Source: Nesterenkonia alkaliphila
Lineage (GTDB): Bacteria; Actinomycetota; Actinomycetes; Actinomycetales; Micrococcaceae
DNA length: 63,093 bases
Direction: 5' to 3'
Assembly: GCF_009758175.1 (NCBI RefSeq)
Contig: NZ_WRPM01000027.1
Coordinates: 1-63,093 of the forward strand
Shown piece by piece: positions 36,423 to 45,836 of this stretch. The position numbers and the translations under genes were made by a program. The notes beneath the pieces were generated by a model, which was not told the DNA's origin, ran no database searches, and saw only the letters and a program-made list of their open reading frames with translations. How positions within the stretch are numbered: the first letter of the stretch is position 1; every line of letters starts with the position of its first letter.

Positions 36423-36456
36423 GCATTGACTCTATCGCAGGGTTTACATTCTGTAA
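36423..36456 (-). promoter_or_regulatory. pucR promoter with TTACA-N3-TGTAA dyad
   Basis: TTACATTCTGTAA (36444-36456) is a perfect inverted repeat upstream of a reverse-strand TAGAGT -10 box that is followed by six bases and the GTG start. The dyad lies in the -35 area, where an autoregulator would act. The sequence is shared, with one arm change, with the aminotransferase promoter. Confidence 0.5.
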
Positions 36457-36531
36457 GAAGTTACGGGTACTGTCGGCTTCCACGTTATGAGACGGTGCCG
36501 GGGAGCAGACGGAGGCGAGTAGGCGGCGTCG

Positions 36532-36537
36532 TACTAT
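36532..36537 (+). promoter_or_regulatory. Leaderless -10 box of ilvD
   Basis: TACTAT lies 7 nt before ATG 36545, the distance expected if transcription starts at or next to the start codon. No Shine-Dalgarno sequence is seen before either ATG. The 11-mer GGCGGCGTCGT ends at the first base of this box. This decides the start in favour of 36545 over ATG 36536. Confidence 0.5.
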
Positions 36538-36544
36538 GGATCAC

Positions 36545-38296
36545 ATGTCCGCACCCACTCAGGATTCACCGCACACACCCCCTAAGGCAGTGACCGGCCC
36601 CTCCAACCCGGAGAAGCCTCGGTCCTGGCAGGTCACCGACGGCTACACCCGGGCCCCTGCCCGGGGCATGCTGCGCGCCGTCGGCATGGACGATGACGAT
36701 TTCGGCAAGGCGCAGATCGGCATCGCCAGCTCCTGGAACGAGATCACCCCGTGCAACCTGTCCCTGGACCGGTTGGCCCAGGCCTCCAAGGAAGGCGTGC
36801 ACGCCGGCGGGGGATACCCTCTGGAATTCGGCACGATCAGCGTCTCCGATGGCATCTCCATGGGCCATGAGGGGATGCACTACTCCCTGGTTTCCCGCGA
36901 GGTGATCGCCGACTCCGTAGAGACCGTGATGCAGGCCGAACGGCTGGACGGCACAGTGCTGCTGGCCGGCTGCGATAAGTCCCTGCCTGGGATGCTCATG
37001 GCCGCCGCCCGCCTGGATGTGGCTTCTGTGTTCCTCTACGCCGGTTCCATCATGCCCGGTATTGCCCGCTTCAGTGACGGCACCGAGCGCGAGGTCACCC
37101 TGATCGATGCCTTCGAAGGAGTCGGCGCCTGCGCCCGCGGCACCATCAGCGAGGCAGACCTGGATGTGATCGAACGTGCCATCTGCCCCGGCGAGGGCGC
37201 ATGCGGCGGGATGTACACCGCCAACACTATGGCCTGCATCGGTGAGGCTCTGGGCCTCTCCCTGCCCGGCTCCGCCGCCCCGCCCTCAGCCGACCGGCGC
37301 CGCGACGCCTACGCCCGCAAATCCGGCCAGGCCGTGGTGGAGCTGCTGCGCAAGGGCATCACCACCCGGGACATCCTCACCAAGGAGGCCTTCGAGAACG
37401 CCATCGCAGTCACCATGGCCTTTGGCGGCTCTACCAATGCGGTGCTGCACCTGCTGGCCATCGCCCGCGAGGCCGGGGTGGACCTGCAGCTGGAGGACTT
37501 CAACCGGATCGGGGAGAAGGTCCCACACCTGGGCGACCTCAAGCCCTTCGGCAAGCATGTAATGGTGGATGTGGACCGAGTGGGCGGAGTGCCCGTGGTG
37601 ATGCGGGCCCTGCTGGACGCCGGACCGCTGCACGGCGATGCGCTCACCGTCACCGGCAAGACCGTGGCGGAGAACCTCGCCGAGATCAACCCGCCGGATA
37701 TCGACGGCACCATCATCCGCCACCTGGACAATCCCATTCACCACAACGGTGGGATCACCGTGCTGCGCGGCTCCCTGGCCCCGGAAGGCGCAGTGGTGAA
37801 GTCCGCTGGCTTCGACGCCGAGGTCTTTGAGGGCACCGCCCGGGTCTTCGAGCGCGAACAGGCCGCCCTGAAAGCACTGGAAGAGGGTGTCATCCAGGCC
37901 GGGGACGTAGTGGTGATCCGTTATGAGGGTCCCAAGGGCGGGCCCGGCATGCGCGAGATGCTCGCCATCACCGGTGCCATCAAGGGCGCGGGTCTGGGCA
38001 AGGACGTGCTGCTGATCACCGACGGGCGGTTCTCCGGCGGCACCACAGGGCTGTGCATCGGGCATATCGCTCCGGAGGCAGTGGACGGCGGTCCCATCGC
38101 ATATATCGCCGACGGTGACCGGATCAAGGTGGACATCCCTGGCAAGAGCATCGAGCTGATGGTGGAGGAGGCAGAGCTGGCCGCCCGCCGGTCCAGTCCG
38201 GACTGGAAACCGCTGCCGCCCTACGTCACCACCGGTGTGCTTGGCAAATACGCCAAACTGGTGCGCTCCGCCGCAGAGGGCGCCTACTGCGGCTGA
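36545..38296 (+). CDS. ilvD: Dihydroxy-acid dehydratase IlvD
   Basis: This protein of about 583 residues is an iron-sulfur dehydratase for the third step of valine and isoleucine synthesis. Cluster-binding cysteines appear in GCDKSLPGM and [14 protein letters not shown], with a further Cys in the SWNEITPCN segment. Other signatures are [41 protein letters not shown] and [13 protein letters not shown] 36545 is favoured over an ATG nine bases upstream (leaderless -10 box). In many actinobacteria ilvD adjoins ilvBNC; here 11 kb of catabolic genes separate them. Confidence 0.95.
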   Translation: MSAPTQDSPHTPPKAVTGPSNPEKPRSWQVTDGYTRAPARGMLRAVGMDDDDFGKAQIGIASSWNEITPCNLSLDRLAQASKEGVHAGGGYPLEFGTISVSDGISMGHEGMHYSLVSREVIADSVETVMQAERLDGTVLLAGCDKSLPGMLMAAARLDVASVFLYAGSIMPGIARFSDGTEREVTLIDAFEGVGACARGTISEADLDVIERAICPGEGACGGMYTANTMACIGEALGLSLPGSAAPPSADRRRDAYARKSGQAVVELLRKGITTRDILTKEAFENAIAVTMAFGGSTNAVLHLLAIAREAGVDLQLEDFNRIGEKVPHLGDLKPFGKHVMVDVDRVGGVPVVMRALLDAGPLHGDALTVTGKTVAENLAEINPPDIDGTIIRHLDNPIHHNGGITVLRGSLAPEGAVVKSAGFDAEVFEGTARVFEREQAALKALEEGVIQAGDVVVIRYEGPKGGPGMREMLAITGAIKGAGLGKDVLLITDGRFSGGTTGLCIGHIAPEAVDGGPIAYIADGDRIKVDIPGKSIELMVEEAELAARRSSPDWKPLPPYVTTGVLGKYAKLVRSAAEGAYCG

Positions 38297-38345
38297 GTCG
38301 ACTGCAGGCAGCGGCTTTCGGCCGTGGGTCTCGACAGCCTCAGCC
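38291..38345. terminator. Bidirectional terminator between ilvD and the FCD regulator
   Basis: GGCTGAG (38291-38297) pairs with CTCAGCC (38339-38345), TCGA elements lie just inside each arm, and an inner CGGC-TTTC-GGCCG hairpin sits in the middle. The structure spans the whole gap between the two convergent genes and overlaps both stop codons. Confidence 0.5.
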
Positions 38346-39119
38346 CACCAAAGGCGCTAGCACTTGCTGTTCCTCATCAGTAAGCCTGTCTTTGTAGAAC
38401 CGGAAGATGTTATCGGCCGCACTCTGCCGGGCACCGATGGGGTCCTGGGCCTGAATGTGATTATTCAGTGTGGCTGCGTCAAGGGCTGATTGCCGCAGAC
38501 GTGCCGCCAAAGCGGGGCCATCGGCCTCATCGCCGAGCCGTCGCCGCGCGATCGTGGTGAGGGCACCATCGACGGCTTGACCTGTGGCCTGCAGCAGCTG
38601 GTTCCCGGAGGCAGCCCGAATGGCGGAATGGAACTCGGAGAGCAGGACTCCGAACTCCTCACGGAGCTCAGTCTGTGACTCAGCGGTGGTGGCCCTATCG
38701 GCCAGCGTGGCGAGATCCCCGGCGCAGGCAGAGATCTTGGCTTTGGCATCCTCGTTGTCAGTTGCCGCTGCCAGCAGCGCCGACTGGCTCTCCAGCAGCA
38801 GTCGGAACTGGATGAGCTCCACCCGCGTGGTCCCCTCCTGATCGGTCATACGCACCAGCGGCCGTTCCAAGGCTTCGGGCCTGAAAGGCAGGACCTCCGG
38901 CCCGCGAGGGTCACCCGCACGGGTGTGGACAACACCTGTCGCGTGCAGCACGCGCATCGCCTCCCGCACTGTGGCACGTGAGACAGAGAACGTCTGCATC
39001 AGCACACGCTCACCAGGAAGTCGGTCCCCCGGGTGGAGGCGCCCCTCCCGCACCCCAGCTTCGATCTGCTCTACGATCAGTTCGTAGGAGCTCACCTTCT
39101 TCACGGGTTCAAACTTCAT
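38340..39119 (-). CDS. GntR/FadR-type regulator with FCD ligand domain
   Basis: This 259-residue regulator has an N-terminal winged helix (about 8-75; PGDRLPGERVLMQTFSVSRA, EAMRVLHATGVV) and a C-terminal FCD all-helical domain (about 95-240), which usually holds a metal and an organic-acid ligand. It is the last gene of the reverse ABC/amidase operon, directly abutting the ATPase gene. Two near-identical palindromes with the FCD-type core TGGT-N3-ACCA sit at the cluster's promoters (45814 and 48133), and this protein is the only such regulator nearby, so it probably represses the cluster. The ligand is unknown. Confidence 0.88.
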   Translation of the reverse strand: MKFEPVKKVSSYELIVEQIEAGVREGRLHPGDRLPGERVLMQTFSVSRATVREAMRVLHATGVVHTRAGDPRGPEVLPFRPEALERPLVRMTDQEGTTRVELIQFRLLLESQSALLAAATDNEDAKAKISACAGDLATLADRATTAESQTELREEFGVLLSEFHSAIRAASGNQLLQATGQAVDGALTTIARRRLGDEADGPALAARLRQSALDAATLNNHIQAQDPIGARQSAADNIFRFYKDRLTDEEQQVLAPLVG

Positions 39120-40919
39120 CTACGCCGCTCTGTCCCTCAACCGGGGAATGGACTCTACGAGATCCGCGGTGTAAGGGTGACGGGGTGAGTCGAACACTGC
39201 CTCCGAGTGACCGCATTCCACCATGTGTCCATTGTGCATCACAGCGACCACATCGCAGCTGTAACGCACCACATTCAAGTCATGGGAAACGAATACCAGC
39301 GTGAGCTGATACTCGTCCACCAAATCCTGGAGCAGATTCAGCACCTGGGCCCGCACAGAGACATCGAGAGCGGAGACAGCTTCGTCGGCGACCAAAACTC
39401 TTGGTTTGGTGACCAGTGCCCGGGCGATTGCTATCCGTTGCCGCTGCCCTCCGGAGAACTCGTGCGGGTGCTTCTCTGCTGAGCTTCGTGGGAGCCCCAC
39501 CTGTTCCAGCAGTTCGTGGACCCTCCGGCGCCGCTCAGCGCGGTCAGTGTTACGCAGCGGCTCCGCAATGATGTCGGTGACTTTCATCCGTGGGTCCAGA
39601 GATCCCATAGGGTCTTGGAAAATGATCTGCATTGTCTCGCGCAACCACCGCAGGTGCCGTTCCCTGCCGCCGGAGATTCGTTCACCAGTCACATCCACGT
39701 ACCCTGAGGTGGGTTCATCGAGTGCTGTCAGCAGCCGAAGCAGCGTTGACTTCCCGCATCCTGACTCTCCAACGATGCCGAACCGCTGCCCGGCGGTCAC
39801 ATCAAAGGACACTCCCCGCAGGGCTTCGACCTGACGCCCCCGGCCTAATAAACCTGGCTTTCCATAAGTCCGGGTGAGGTCGCGCACCCGAATGGCGGGG
39901 TTCTGCGATTGGTTATATACCAGGTCAGTCCCGTCCACTGAATCGGCGAGGTGATCGATGCTGGGCATATCGAAGTCTGTTGTCCCGGTGCTGCTGCGAG
40001 CGGCCTCAGATGCAGCTTCCTTCACCTTTGTGAGCGCTGTGGCTCCCGTCTCGACCGAGGATTCAAGGGTGAGCAGTCGTCCAGTACTCGGATGCGTCTC
40101 TAGCGCGGAGGCCGCCAGCAGGGCTCGGGTGTAGGGGTGTTCAGGTGTGGTGAACACTCGATCGATGGATCCGCTTTCCACTATCCGCCCCTGGCGCATA
40201 ATGATGACGCGATCACATAGTTCGGACACCACGCCGAGGTCATGAGTGATGAACAGCAGGGAGGATCCAGCGCGTTCGACCTGTTCGGCCATGAGGTTCA
40301 GCACCTGCTTCTGAACCGTCACATCAAGCGCCGTGGTGGGCTCGTCGGCGACGAGGAGCTCAGGGCCGTTTGCCATCGCCATAGCGAGCATGACTCGCTG
40401 CCGCTGTCCTCCAGACATCTGATGCGGGTAAACCTCGGAGGCCCTGGCCGGCTCGGGAATCCTTACCGAGGACAACAAGTCGATGACCTCCGCTTTGACC
40501 TGTTTGGTTCTCGGTCGGTGAAGCCGGATGACCTCGCGAAGTTGGTCACCGACTTTCATTAACGGGTTTAATGCAGTCATCGGTTCTTGGAAGACCATTG
40601 ACAGTCGATTGCCGCGGATCTTAGAAAACTGATCCTCGTCTGCGCTCAATAGGTCGATTGACTGCGATTCAGCAGATTCCTCTTCAGCGGCCGCCCTGCG
40701 GCTGCCAAGGATGACACGTCCCTGGGCGTTGAGGCCTTGGTCCAACAGTCCGAGGACGGACAAGCAAGTCAAGGACTTTCCGGATCCTGACTCTCCGATC
40801 AGTCCGACACGTTCACCAGGCATGATGTCGAAGCTGATGTCCTTGACGAGTTGTTTCCTTCCAGCATGGACACTGAGGTTCTCAACACGGAGTAAGGGGG
40901 CAATGGCGCTGGTGGTCAT
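39120..40919 (-). CDS. ABC transporter ATP-binding protein with two fused NBDs (oligopeptide type)
   Basis: This 599-residue protein combines the DppD- and DppF-like ATPases in one chain. The first NBD has GESGSGKSLTCLSVLG (Walker A), MSGGQRQRVMLA and VADEPTTALDV. A linker near residues 270-345 follows. The second has GESGCGKSTLLRLLT, FSGGQRQRIAIARAL and VADEAVSALDVSVRAQ. Fused duplicates are common in actinobacteria. It overlaps the upstream permease gene by 4 nt (ATGA) and completes a full importer with the permeases and binding protein. The substrate class is peptide/nickel/opine-like; the exact substrate is unknown. Confidence 0.93.
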   Translation of the reverse strand: MTTSAIAPLLRVENLSVHAGRKQLVKDISFDIMPGERVGLIGESGSGKSLTCLSVLGLLDQGLNAQGRVILGSRRAAAEEESAESQSIDLLSADEDQFSKIRGNRLSMVFQEPMTALNPLMKVGDQLREVIRLHRPRTKQVKAEVIDLLSSVRIPEPARASEVYPHQMSGGQRQRVMLAMAMANGPELLVADEPTTALDVTVQKQVLNLMAEQVERAGSSLLFITHDLGVVSELCDRVIIMRQGRIVESGSIDRVFTTPEHPYTRALLAASALETHPSTGRLLTLESSVETGATALTKVKEAASEAARSSTGTTDFDMPSIDHLADSVDGTDLVYNQSQNPAIRVRDLTRTYGKPGLLGRGRQVEALRGVSFDVTAGQRFGIVGESGCGKSTLLRLLTALDEPTSGYVDVTGERISGGRERHLRWLRETMQIIFQDPMGSLDPRMKVTDIIAEPLRNTDRAERRRRVHELLEQVGLPRSSAEKHPHEFSGGQRQRIAIARALVTKPRVLVADEAVSALDVSVRAQVLNLLQDLVDEYQLTLVFVSHDLNVVRYSCDVVAVMHNGHMVECGHSEAVFDSPRHPYTADLVESIPRLRDRAA

Positions 40920-41794
40920 CGCGATACCTCCATTCGGGGGTCGAATCGATCGCGTAGACCGTCGCCCAGCAGATTGAATCCTAGGACGGAGACTGCGACT
41001 GCAAGGCCCGGCCAGAGAATAGTCAGGGGGGCGTTGTGGAGCACAGCCTGTCCGTCCTGAAGCATGCGACCCCAGGATGCCGCGGGAGGTGGAGTGCCGA
41101 GGCCCAAGTAGCTCAGCGCCGCTTCAGCCAGTATGGCGATAGCGAAACCAACGGTGGCCTGAACGATCAGTATTCCTCGGATATTAGGCAGGACGTGTCG
41201 TATCGCCAGGAACAGTGGGCCTCGGCCTGCGGCACGGGCCGCGAGGGCATATTCGCGACTCAGAACCTGCAGGGTTCCGGACCTGGCAACGCGGGCAACT
41301 CCTGGTGCCAGTCCGAGACCCAGTGCGATGACGGCGGTAACAGTGCTGGGTCCGAAGATCGCGGCTAGGACGATAGCCAGCAGAAGAGCTGGAAACGCCT
41401 GGAGAATGTCGTTGCCCCGCATGACCCACGTGCCTGCACCCCGGTCGGTCATCGCCGCCAGTATCCCCAGGGGCACACCGATGGCAAAGCCTACGCCGAC
41501 AGTTCCAAGCCCCACTAATAGTGGTACGCGGGATCCTACAAGAAGCATCGAAGCGATATCGCGGCCCAACCCGTCGGTGCCGAGCCAATGTTCAGCACTG
41601 GGGCTCGCCAGGCGATTGACCGCATTTGTGGCGGTGGGACTCTGAGGAGTCCACACGACGGAGACCAGTGCCATCATCAGGACTACAGCGACCAACACGC
41701 TGCCAGCGATGATCAGCGGAGTTCCTCCGCGACGGCGGGTGTTCTTCGCCGTCGGTGTGATGCCGTTTGCTGTCTCGGAGCTGCGCTTTGTCAT
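40916..41794 (-). CDS. ABC transporter permease, DppC-like
   Basis: This 292-residue permease has an N-terminal helix (about 28-50; LIIAGSVLVAVVLMMALVS), the OppC-type segment SPSAEHWLGTDGLGRDI, and a permease domain with about five more helices. The cytoplasmic coupling loop contains YALAARAAGRGPLFLAIRHV, which contacts the ATPase. It overlaps both neighbours by 4 nt and pairs with the DppB-like permease at 41791. Confidence 0.92.
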   Translation of the reverse strand: MTKRSSETANGITPTAKNTRRRGGTPLIIAGSVLVAVVLMMALVSVVWTPQSPTATNAVNRLASPSAEHWLGTDGLGRDIASMLLVGSRVPLLVGLGTVGVGFAIGVPLGILAAMTDRGAGTWVMRGNDILQAFPALLLAIVLAAIFGPSTVTAVIALGLGLAPGVARVARSGTLQVLSREYALAARAAGRGPLFLAIRHVLPNIRGILIVQATVGFAIAILAEAALSYLGLGTPPPAASWGRMLQDGQAVLHNAPLTILWPGLAVAVSVLGFNLLGDGLRDRFDPRMEVSR

Positions 41795-42735
41795 GAGCTA
41801 ATCCTCAGGCGAGGGTCAATGAGGGGGCGCACCAGATCGACCAGGAGGTTTACCGCAAGTACAAGGATCACCACGCACATCACAATGGACTGAATCATGA
41901 CAAGGTCCCGGTTGGCCACGGCGCGGATGAGGTTGGATCCCAGACCGGGAATCACGAACACAGTCTCGATGACAACTGCGCCGATAATCAGGTTCGCAAA
42001 CTCGATACTGGTCACCGTGACTACCGGAACCAATGCGTTGCGCAGCCCGTGACGGAGGAGGGCAGCACCGGGCTTGAGGCCTTTGGCTCGGGCCGTGCGC
42101 ATGAAATCCTCCCGCATCACTTCTAGTACCGCAGCTCGGATGTACCGGGCAAGGATCGCTCCGTTGACCAAACCCAGAGCCAGTGCCGGCAGCGCAAGAT
42201 GCCGGAAGAAATCAATCCCGGAGTTCGGTGGTGCCCAGCCTCCCGAAGGCAACCAGCTCAGTGTCACAGCAAAGACAGCGATGAGAAGAAGGCCGGCCAA
42301 GAAGTTAGGAACTGAGATCCCCAACTGGCTTATCGCTGAGAACACCATGCCGTCCGGACGGTGGTGCCGCACGGCGGCGAGAATACCCAGTGGCAGCGCG
42401 ATGAGGACTGCCACGACGATCCCGCCGGTGACCAGCAGAAGTGATACCTGAAGGGCGTCTAACACTTGCGGGCCTACCGGGGACCTGGTGGCGTACGACG
42501 TTCCCATGTCCCCGGTAAAGAACCCGGTGACCCACTCCAAATATCGCACCGGCAGCGGACGGTCCACCCCGAGCTGTTCTCGCAGCGCTTGGACCTGTTC
42601 CTCGCTGGCTTGCAGACCCAGCTGGGCGCGCGCCGGATCCCCGGGCAGGACTCCCAAGAGGAAGAAGACAAGCACTGACGCGACTAAGACAGTCAGAGCA
42701 AATATGCCCAGACGGCGGATCACATTCAGCAGCAC
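41791..42735 (-). CDS. ABC transporter permease, DppB-like
   Basis: This 314-residue permease has an N-terminal helix (MLLNVIRRLGIFALTVLVAS), the family hallmark VFFLLGVLPGDPARAQLG, about five further helices, the coupling segment DFMRTARAKGLKPGAALLRH and ALVPVVTVTSIEFANLI. It is the DppB partner of the DppC-like permease and is coupled to it by an ATGA overlap. The binding-protein gene ends 21 nt upstream. Confidence 0.92.
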   Translation of the reverse strand: MLLNVIRRLGIFALTVLVASVLVFFLLGVLPGDPARAQLGLQASEEQVQALREQLGVDRPLPVRYLEWVTGFFTGDMGTSYATRSPVGPQVLDALQVSLLLVTGGIVVAVLIALPLGILAAVRHHRPDGMVFSAISQLGISVPNFLAGLLLIAVFAVTLSWLPSGGWAPPNSGIDFFRHLALPALALGLVNGAILARYIRAAVLEVMREDFMRTARAKGLKPGAALLRHGLRNALVPVVTVTSIEFANLIIGAVVIETVFVIPGLGSNLIRAVANRDLVMIQSIVMCVVILVLAVNLLVDLVRPLIDPRLRISS

Positions 42736-42756
42736 GATTCTCCTCAGATGCCGGGG

Positions 42757-44304
42757 TTACTGGGACACGGTCACATCGGAGAGATCAATGCCGACGCCCA
42801 AATCGTTGATCGGCAGGCCAGAGATCCCGGCAGTGGACAGCACCACGTTCGGAGGGTTGTAGAGCCACACACCGGGGGAGTCATTGACAATGCGCTCGGT
42901 CACTTCCTCCATGGCGGCAACATACTCCTGGTCGTCAGTGGCGGCCGCCGCTTCAGTGAATAGGTCTTGGGTCTCAGCGGAGTCATAACCCCAGTAATAT
43001 TCGGGGTTGGCGTAGTTCGCCATATTGCGCGGTTCTACGTGGTTCACCACGGATAGGTCGTAGTCCTGATTCACCATAGTCTCCTCGACCCATACGGCCG
43101 GAAACTCCTGGGTGTCCAACGTGACGTCGATGCCGATTTCAGCGAGATTGTCCTGAATGACCTGAGCGGAGGCCTCAGCATATGCTCTGTTGGGCACGTT
43201 GAAACTCAGCGAAATGTCTTCGACCCCAGCGGAGGCGAGCATCTGCTCAGCAGTCGCTGGGTCGTACTCGTAAGTGTCGCTGAAGTCGATAAAGTAGGGG
43301 TCTGTGGGCACACTCGGTCCACCCAGAATCTCGCCATAGCCGCCGGTTGCGGCAGCCAAGACCGACTCTTTGTCGATCGCGTGTTGTATTGCCCTACGGA
43401 CTTCAGGGTCGGCGAGCGCTTCATGTTCGTCGTTCATTGCCATGACCACCACGCCCTGAGTGGTACCGACCTGCACATCAATACTGTCGTCTGCTTCGAA
43501 GCTCTCCAGCTGATCGTATGCCTCTGAGCGCAGGATGGCATCTACCCCTCCAGTGCGCACAGCGTTAGCGGCTGCAGATGCGTCTTGGTAGTACACCAAC
43601 TCGACTTCGGCCACGCCGGCCGGATCTCCCCAGTAGTCGTCGTAGCGACTAAGTTCCATGCGCACTGCATTCTCATACGTGACGAACTCGAACGGACCGG
43701 TTCCGTTGGCGTCCGTGGCCAAGTCATCAATGCTCTCCGGGGAAAACATAGCTCCTAAGGGCCCGGCCAACCAGAAGAGCGCGTCGTAGTCAGGCTCGGA
43801 CAGCACGACAGTGACTTCGTGGTCATCTACGATTTCTACCGATTCGACAGCAGCCAGCTGTTCTGGTGTGTTGGCTGACCACTCGTCGAGGCGTTCGAGG
43901 GAGAACTTAACGATCTCCGCATCGAAAGTGGTTCCGTCGTGGAAAGTGACTCCTTCCCGGAGGTTGAAGGTGTACTCCAGTCCGTCATCGCTAATCTCCC
44001 ACGACTCAGCCAAAAGCGGTTGGATCTCTCCCTCGGCATCGATGCGCACCAGGCCCTCGTAGACGTTGTACAGCAGAGCCTCAAAAATTGCGGCACCGCC
44101 GGTGGTCGTGAAGTCAAGGTTGGCAGGAACGGCGAACATGCCGATGCTGACGCTGGCGTCGGAGACCTCACCGTTGTTGGTTTCGGTTCCGTTGCTGTCA
44201 CTATCGACTGTGGCGTCTTCACCTCCGGCTCCGCATGCGCCGAGAGTGAGTGCGCTTACAGCCAGGGCCGCAGTCAGCATTTGTCGGGTTCGTGTCAGTC
44301 TCAT
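42757..44304 (-). CDS. ABC transporter substrate-binding lipoprotein (SBP family 5)
   Basis: This 515-residue binding protein belongs to the DppA/OppA (SBP_bac_5) family. The signal sequence ends in the lipobox LTLGAC, so the mature protein is lipid-anchored at the cysteine by Lgt, encoded at 12465. An acidic, Asn-rich tether follows. The fold is indicated by GLEYTFNLREGVTFHDGTTF, LAESWEISDDG, EFVTYENAVRMEL and AIQHAIDKESVLAA. It is the first transporter gene after the amidase (17-nt gap), which suggests that amidase and importer handle the same or related compounds. Confidence 0.93.
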   Translation of the reverse strand: MRLTRTRQMLTAALAVSALTLGACGAGGEDATVDSDSNGTETNNGEVSDASVSIGMFAVPANLDFTTTGGAAIFEALLYNVYEGLVRIDAEGEIQPLLAESWEISDDGLEYTFNLREGVTFHDGTTFDAEIVKFSLERLDEWSANTPEQLAAVESVEIVDDHEVTVVLSEPDYDALFWLAGPLGAMFSPESIDDLATDANGTGPFEFVTYENAVRMELSRYDDYWGDPAGVAEVELVYYQDASAAANAVRTGGVDAILRSEAYDQLESFEADDSIDVQVGTTQGVVVMAMNDEHEALADPEVRRAIQHAIDKESVLAAATGGYGEILGGPSVPTDPYFIDFSDTYEYDPATAEQMLASAGVEDISLSFNVPNRAYAEASAQVIQDNLAEIGIDVTLDTQEFPAVWVEETMVNQDYDLSVVNHVEPRNMANYANPEYYWGYDSAETQDLFTEAAAATDDQEYVAAMEEVTERIVNDSPGVWLYNPPNVVLSTAGISGLPINDLGVGIDLSDVTVSQ

Positions 44305-44321
44305 GGGGAGTCCTTAGGATC

Positions 44322-45758
44322 TCAGGGTACGGGTGTGGTGTTGTGGGCGGAATGAACGTCAGGCCACGGTCGCCCGGCGTCTTGTGGACGCTCTGCTTCG
44401 AAGAAGGCGGCCGCGGCCAAAGCAGTGCGATCATGGTGGCGTTGTGCGGCGATCTGCACCCCCACTGGACTCCCAGCGGCGGTGAATCCAGCATTTATAC
44501 TCGCCGCTGGCATCCCCGCAAAGTTGTAGCCCACACAGTGGGGAATATGCTCCATCGCCTTGTCCACATTGTTGGAGGGCATTGGCCATTCGGCGGGGAA
44601 CGCTGGGCCAGGGGCTGCAGGTGACAAGATGAGGTCAAGACCAGCCGTAGCCTCCAGTACGCTGCGGCCCAGAGTCATCTGCGCGTCGTGGGCCTCCAGG
44701 GCCTCCACGGCGGTGATTGTTGACGCTCCTCGGCACCAGTCGGCGATAAACGGCAACATTCTGGACTGCCGGTCTGGGGGCAGCTGGTTGAACCTCCGCC
44801 AGTGGCTGGCCCTCCAGAACTTGTCGATGAGATTCACAGTGCCTGGATCCAGGTAGGGAGGCAGTTCGACGACTTCGGCGCCGGCGTCGGCGAAGACTTC
44901 CGCAGCGCGCCGAATCACGGAAGCAACCTCTGGGTCCACGGCGGCACCGTCACCTACGTCGAGGACCAACCCAACTCTGTGACTCTTCGGATCGAAGCTG
45001 AGGTCGAGCCAGTGTGTTTGGTCATCAGCCAGTGACCAGGGGTCGGCGGGGTCGGGGCCGGTGAGCACACTCATGGCGCGGGCTAAGTCGCCCACCTTGC
45101 GACCCATGGGTCCGATTGTCCGGCCCGGGTAGGGCGGATCTACAGCTATCCGACCGTAAGTGGGTTTGAAGCCGGCCACCCCGCACCAGGACGCGGGGAG
45201 TCGAATAGAGCCACCGATGTCAGATCCCAGATTGATGGGTGCGTAGCCAGCGGCAGATGCGGCACCGGCTCCCCCTGATGACCCGCCGGGGCTCCAATCC
45301 AGATTCCACGGGTTGCGGGTGATCGGGTGGGCAGAGGAGATGCCGGAGGACAGCATCCCTAGCTCCGACATGGTGGTACGGCCCAGAATGCAAGCTCCGG
45401 CTTCAAGAGCTCTGTCCATCACCGGGGCATTGCGGGAAGCAGGCACCGGCGGGGTTGCGGCGGAACCCAGAATGGTGGGTCGACCAGCCACCTGTTGGTT
45501 CTCCTTCAACGTCACCGGTACGCCGTCCAGTACCCCTAGTGGATTTCCCTGCTCCCAACGGCGACGAGAGGCTTCGGCCGCCTCCAAAGCAGCCTCGTCG
45601 AACCTGTCACATACGGCACGTAACATCGGCTCGAGCTGATCAATGCGCCGCAGGCAGGCGGTGACCACTTCGACAGGGTCTGTATCTCCTGCGGAGTAGG
45701 CCGCGTTCAACTGCTCTGCGTCCAGGTCGGCGAGACTGGGGGTGGCGACTGTTGGCAT
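44322..45758 (-). CDS. Amidase-signature (AS) family amidohydrolase
   Basis: This 478-residue enzyme has the Ser-cisSer-Lys apparatus of the amidase-signature family: the lysine lies in TLKENQQVAGRP near residue 80, and the serines in WSPGGSSGGAGAAS near 155-165 and SDIGGSIRLPASWCGVAGFK. Relatives hydrolyse small amides; GatA is one branch, but no gatB or gatC is adjacent, so a catabolic amidase is more likely. It is the first gene of the operon leading into the ABC importer. Upstream at 45785-45832 lie a promoter, a palindrome and a CRP-like box. The substrate is unknown. Confidence 0.88.
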   Translation of the reverse strand: MPTVATPSLADLDAEQLNAAYSAGDTDPVEVVTACLRRIDQLEPMLRAVCDRFDEAALEAAEASRRRWEQGNPLGVLDGVPVTLKENQQVAGRPTILGSAATPPVPASRNAPVMDRALEAGACILGRTTMSELGMLSSGISSAHPITRNPWNLDWSPGGSSGGAGAASAAGYAPINLGSDIGGSIRLPASWCGVAGFKPTYGRIAVDPPYPGRTIGPMGRKVGDLARAMSVLTGPDPADPWSLADDQTHWLDLSFDPKSHRVGLVLDVGDGAAVDPEVASVIRRAAEVFADAGAEVVELPPYLDPGTVNLIDKFWRASHWRRFNQLPPDRQSRMLPFIADWCRGASTITAVEALEAHDAQMTLGRSVLEATAGLDLILSPAAPGPAFPAEWPMPSNNVDKAMEHIPHCVGYNFAGMPAASINAGFTAAGSPVGVQIAAQRHHDRTALAAAAFFEAERPQDAGRPWPDVHSAHNTTPVP

Positions 45759-45784
45759 GTGTAACCCTAGAGTCCTTACTCAGA

Positions 45785-45832
45785 TGTGTGTTGCATCACA
45801 ATGAAGTCTACATTACTGGTCTGACCAGTAAA
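45785..45832 (-). promoter_or_regulatory. Promoter/operator of the amidase-ABC operon
   Basis: On the reverse strand, TTTACT (45832-45827) and TAGACT (45810-45805) form a -35/-10 pair with a 16-nt spacer. The perfect 17-bp palindrome TACTGGTCTGACCAGTA (45814-45830) overlaps the -35 box and spacer. A CRP/GlxR-like box, TGTGT-N6-TCACA on the + strand (45785-45800), lies at the probable transcription start. Both placements suggest repression. Confidence 0.6.
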
Positions 45833-45836
45833 GGGG

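Noticed and set aside
36195-36593. Forward frame across the pucR start and ilvD promoter
   Set aside because: It runs antisense through the PucR coding region and across two promoter-like regions, and its product matches nothing recognisable.
44322-45758. Calling the amidase GatA of the tRNA amidotransferase
   Set aside because: No gatB or gatC is adjacent and the gene belongs to a catabolic operon, so the general amidase call is safer.
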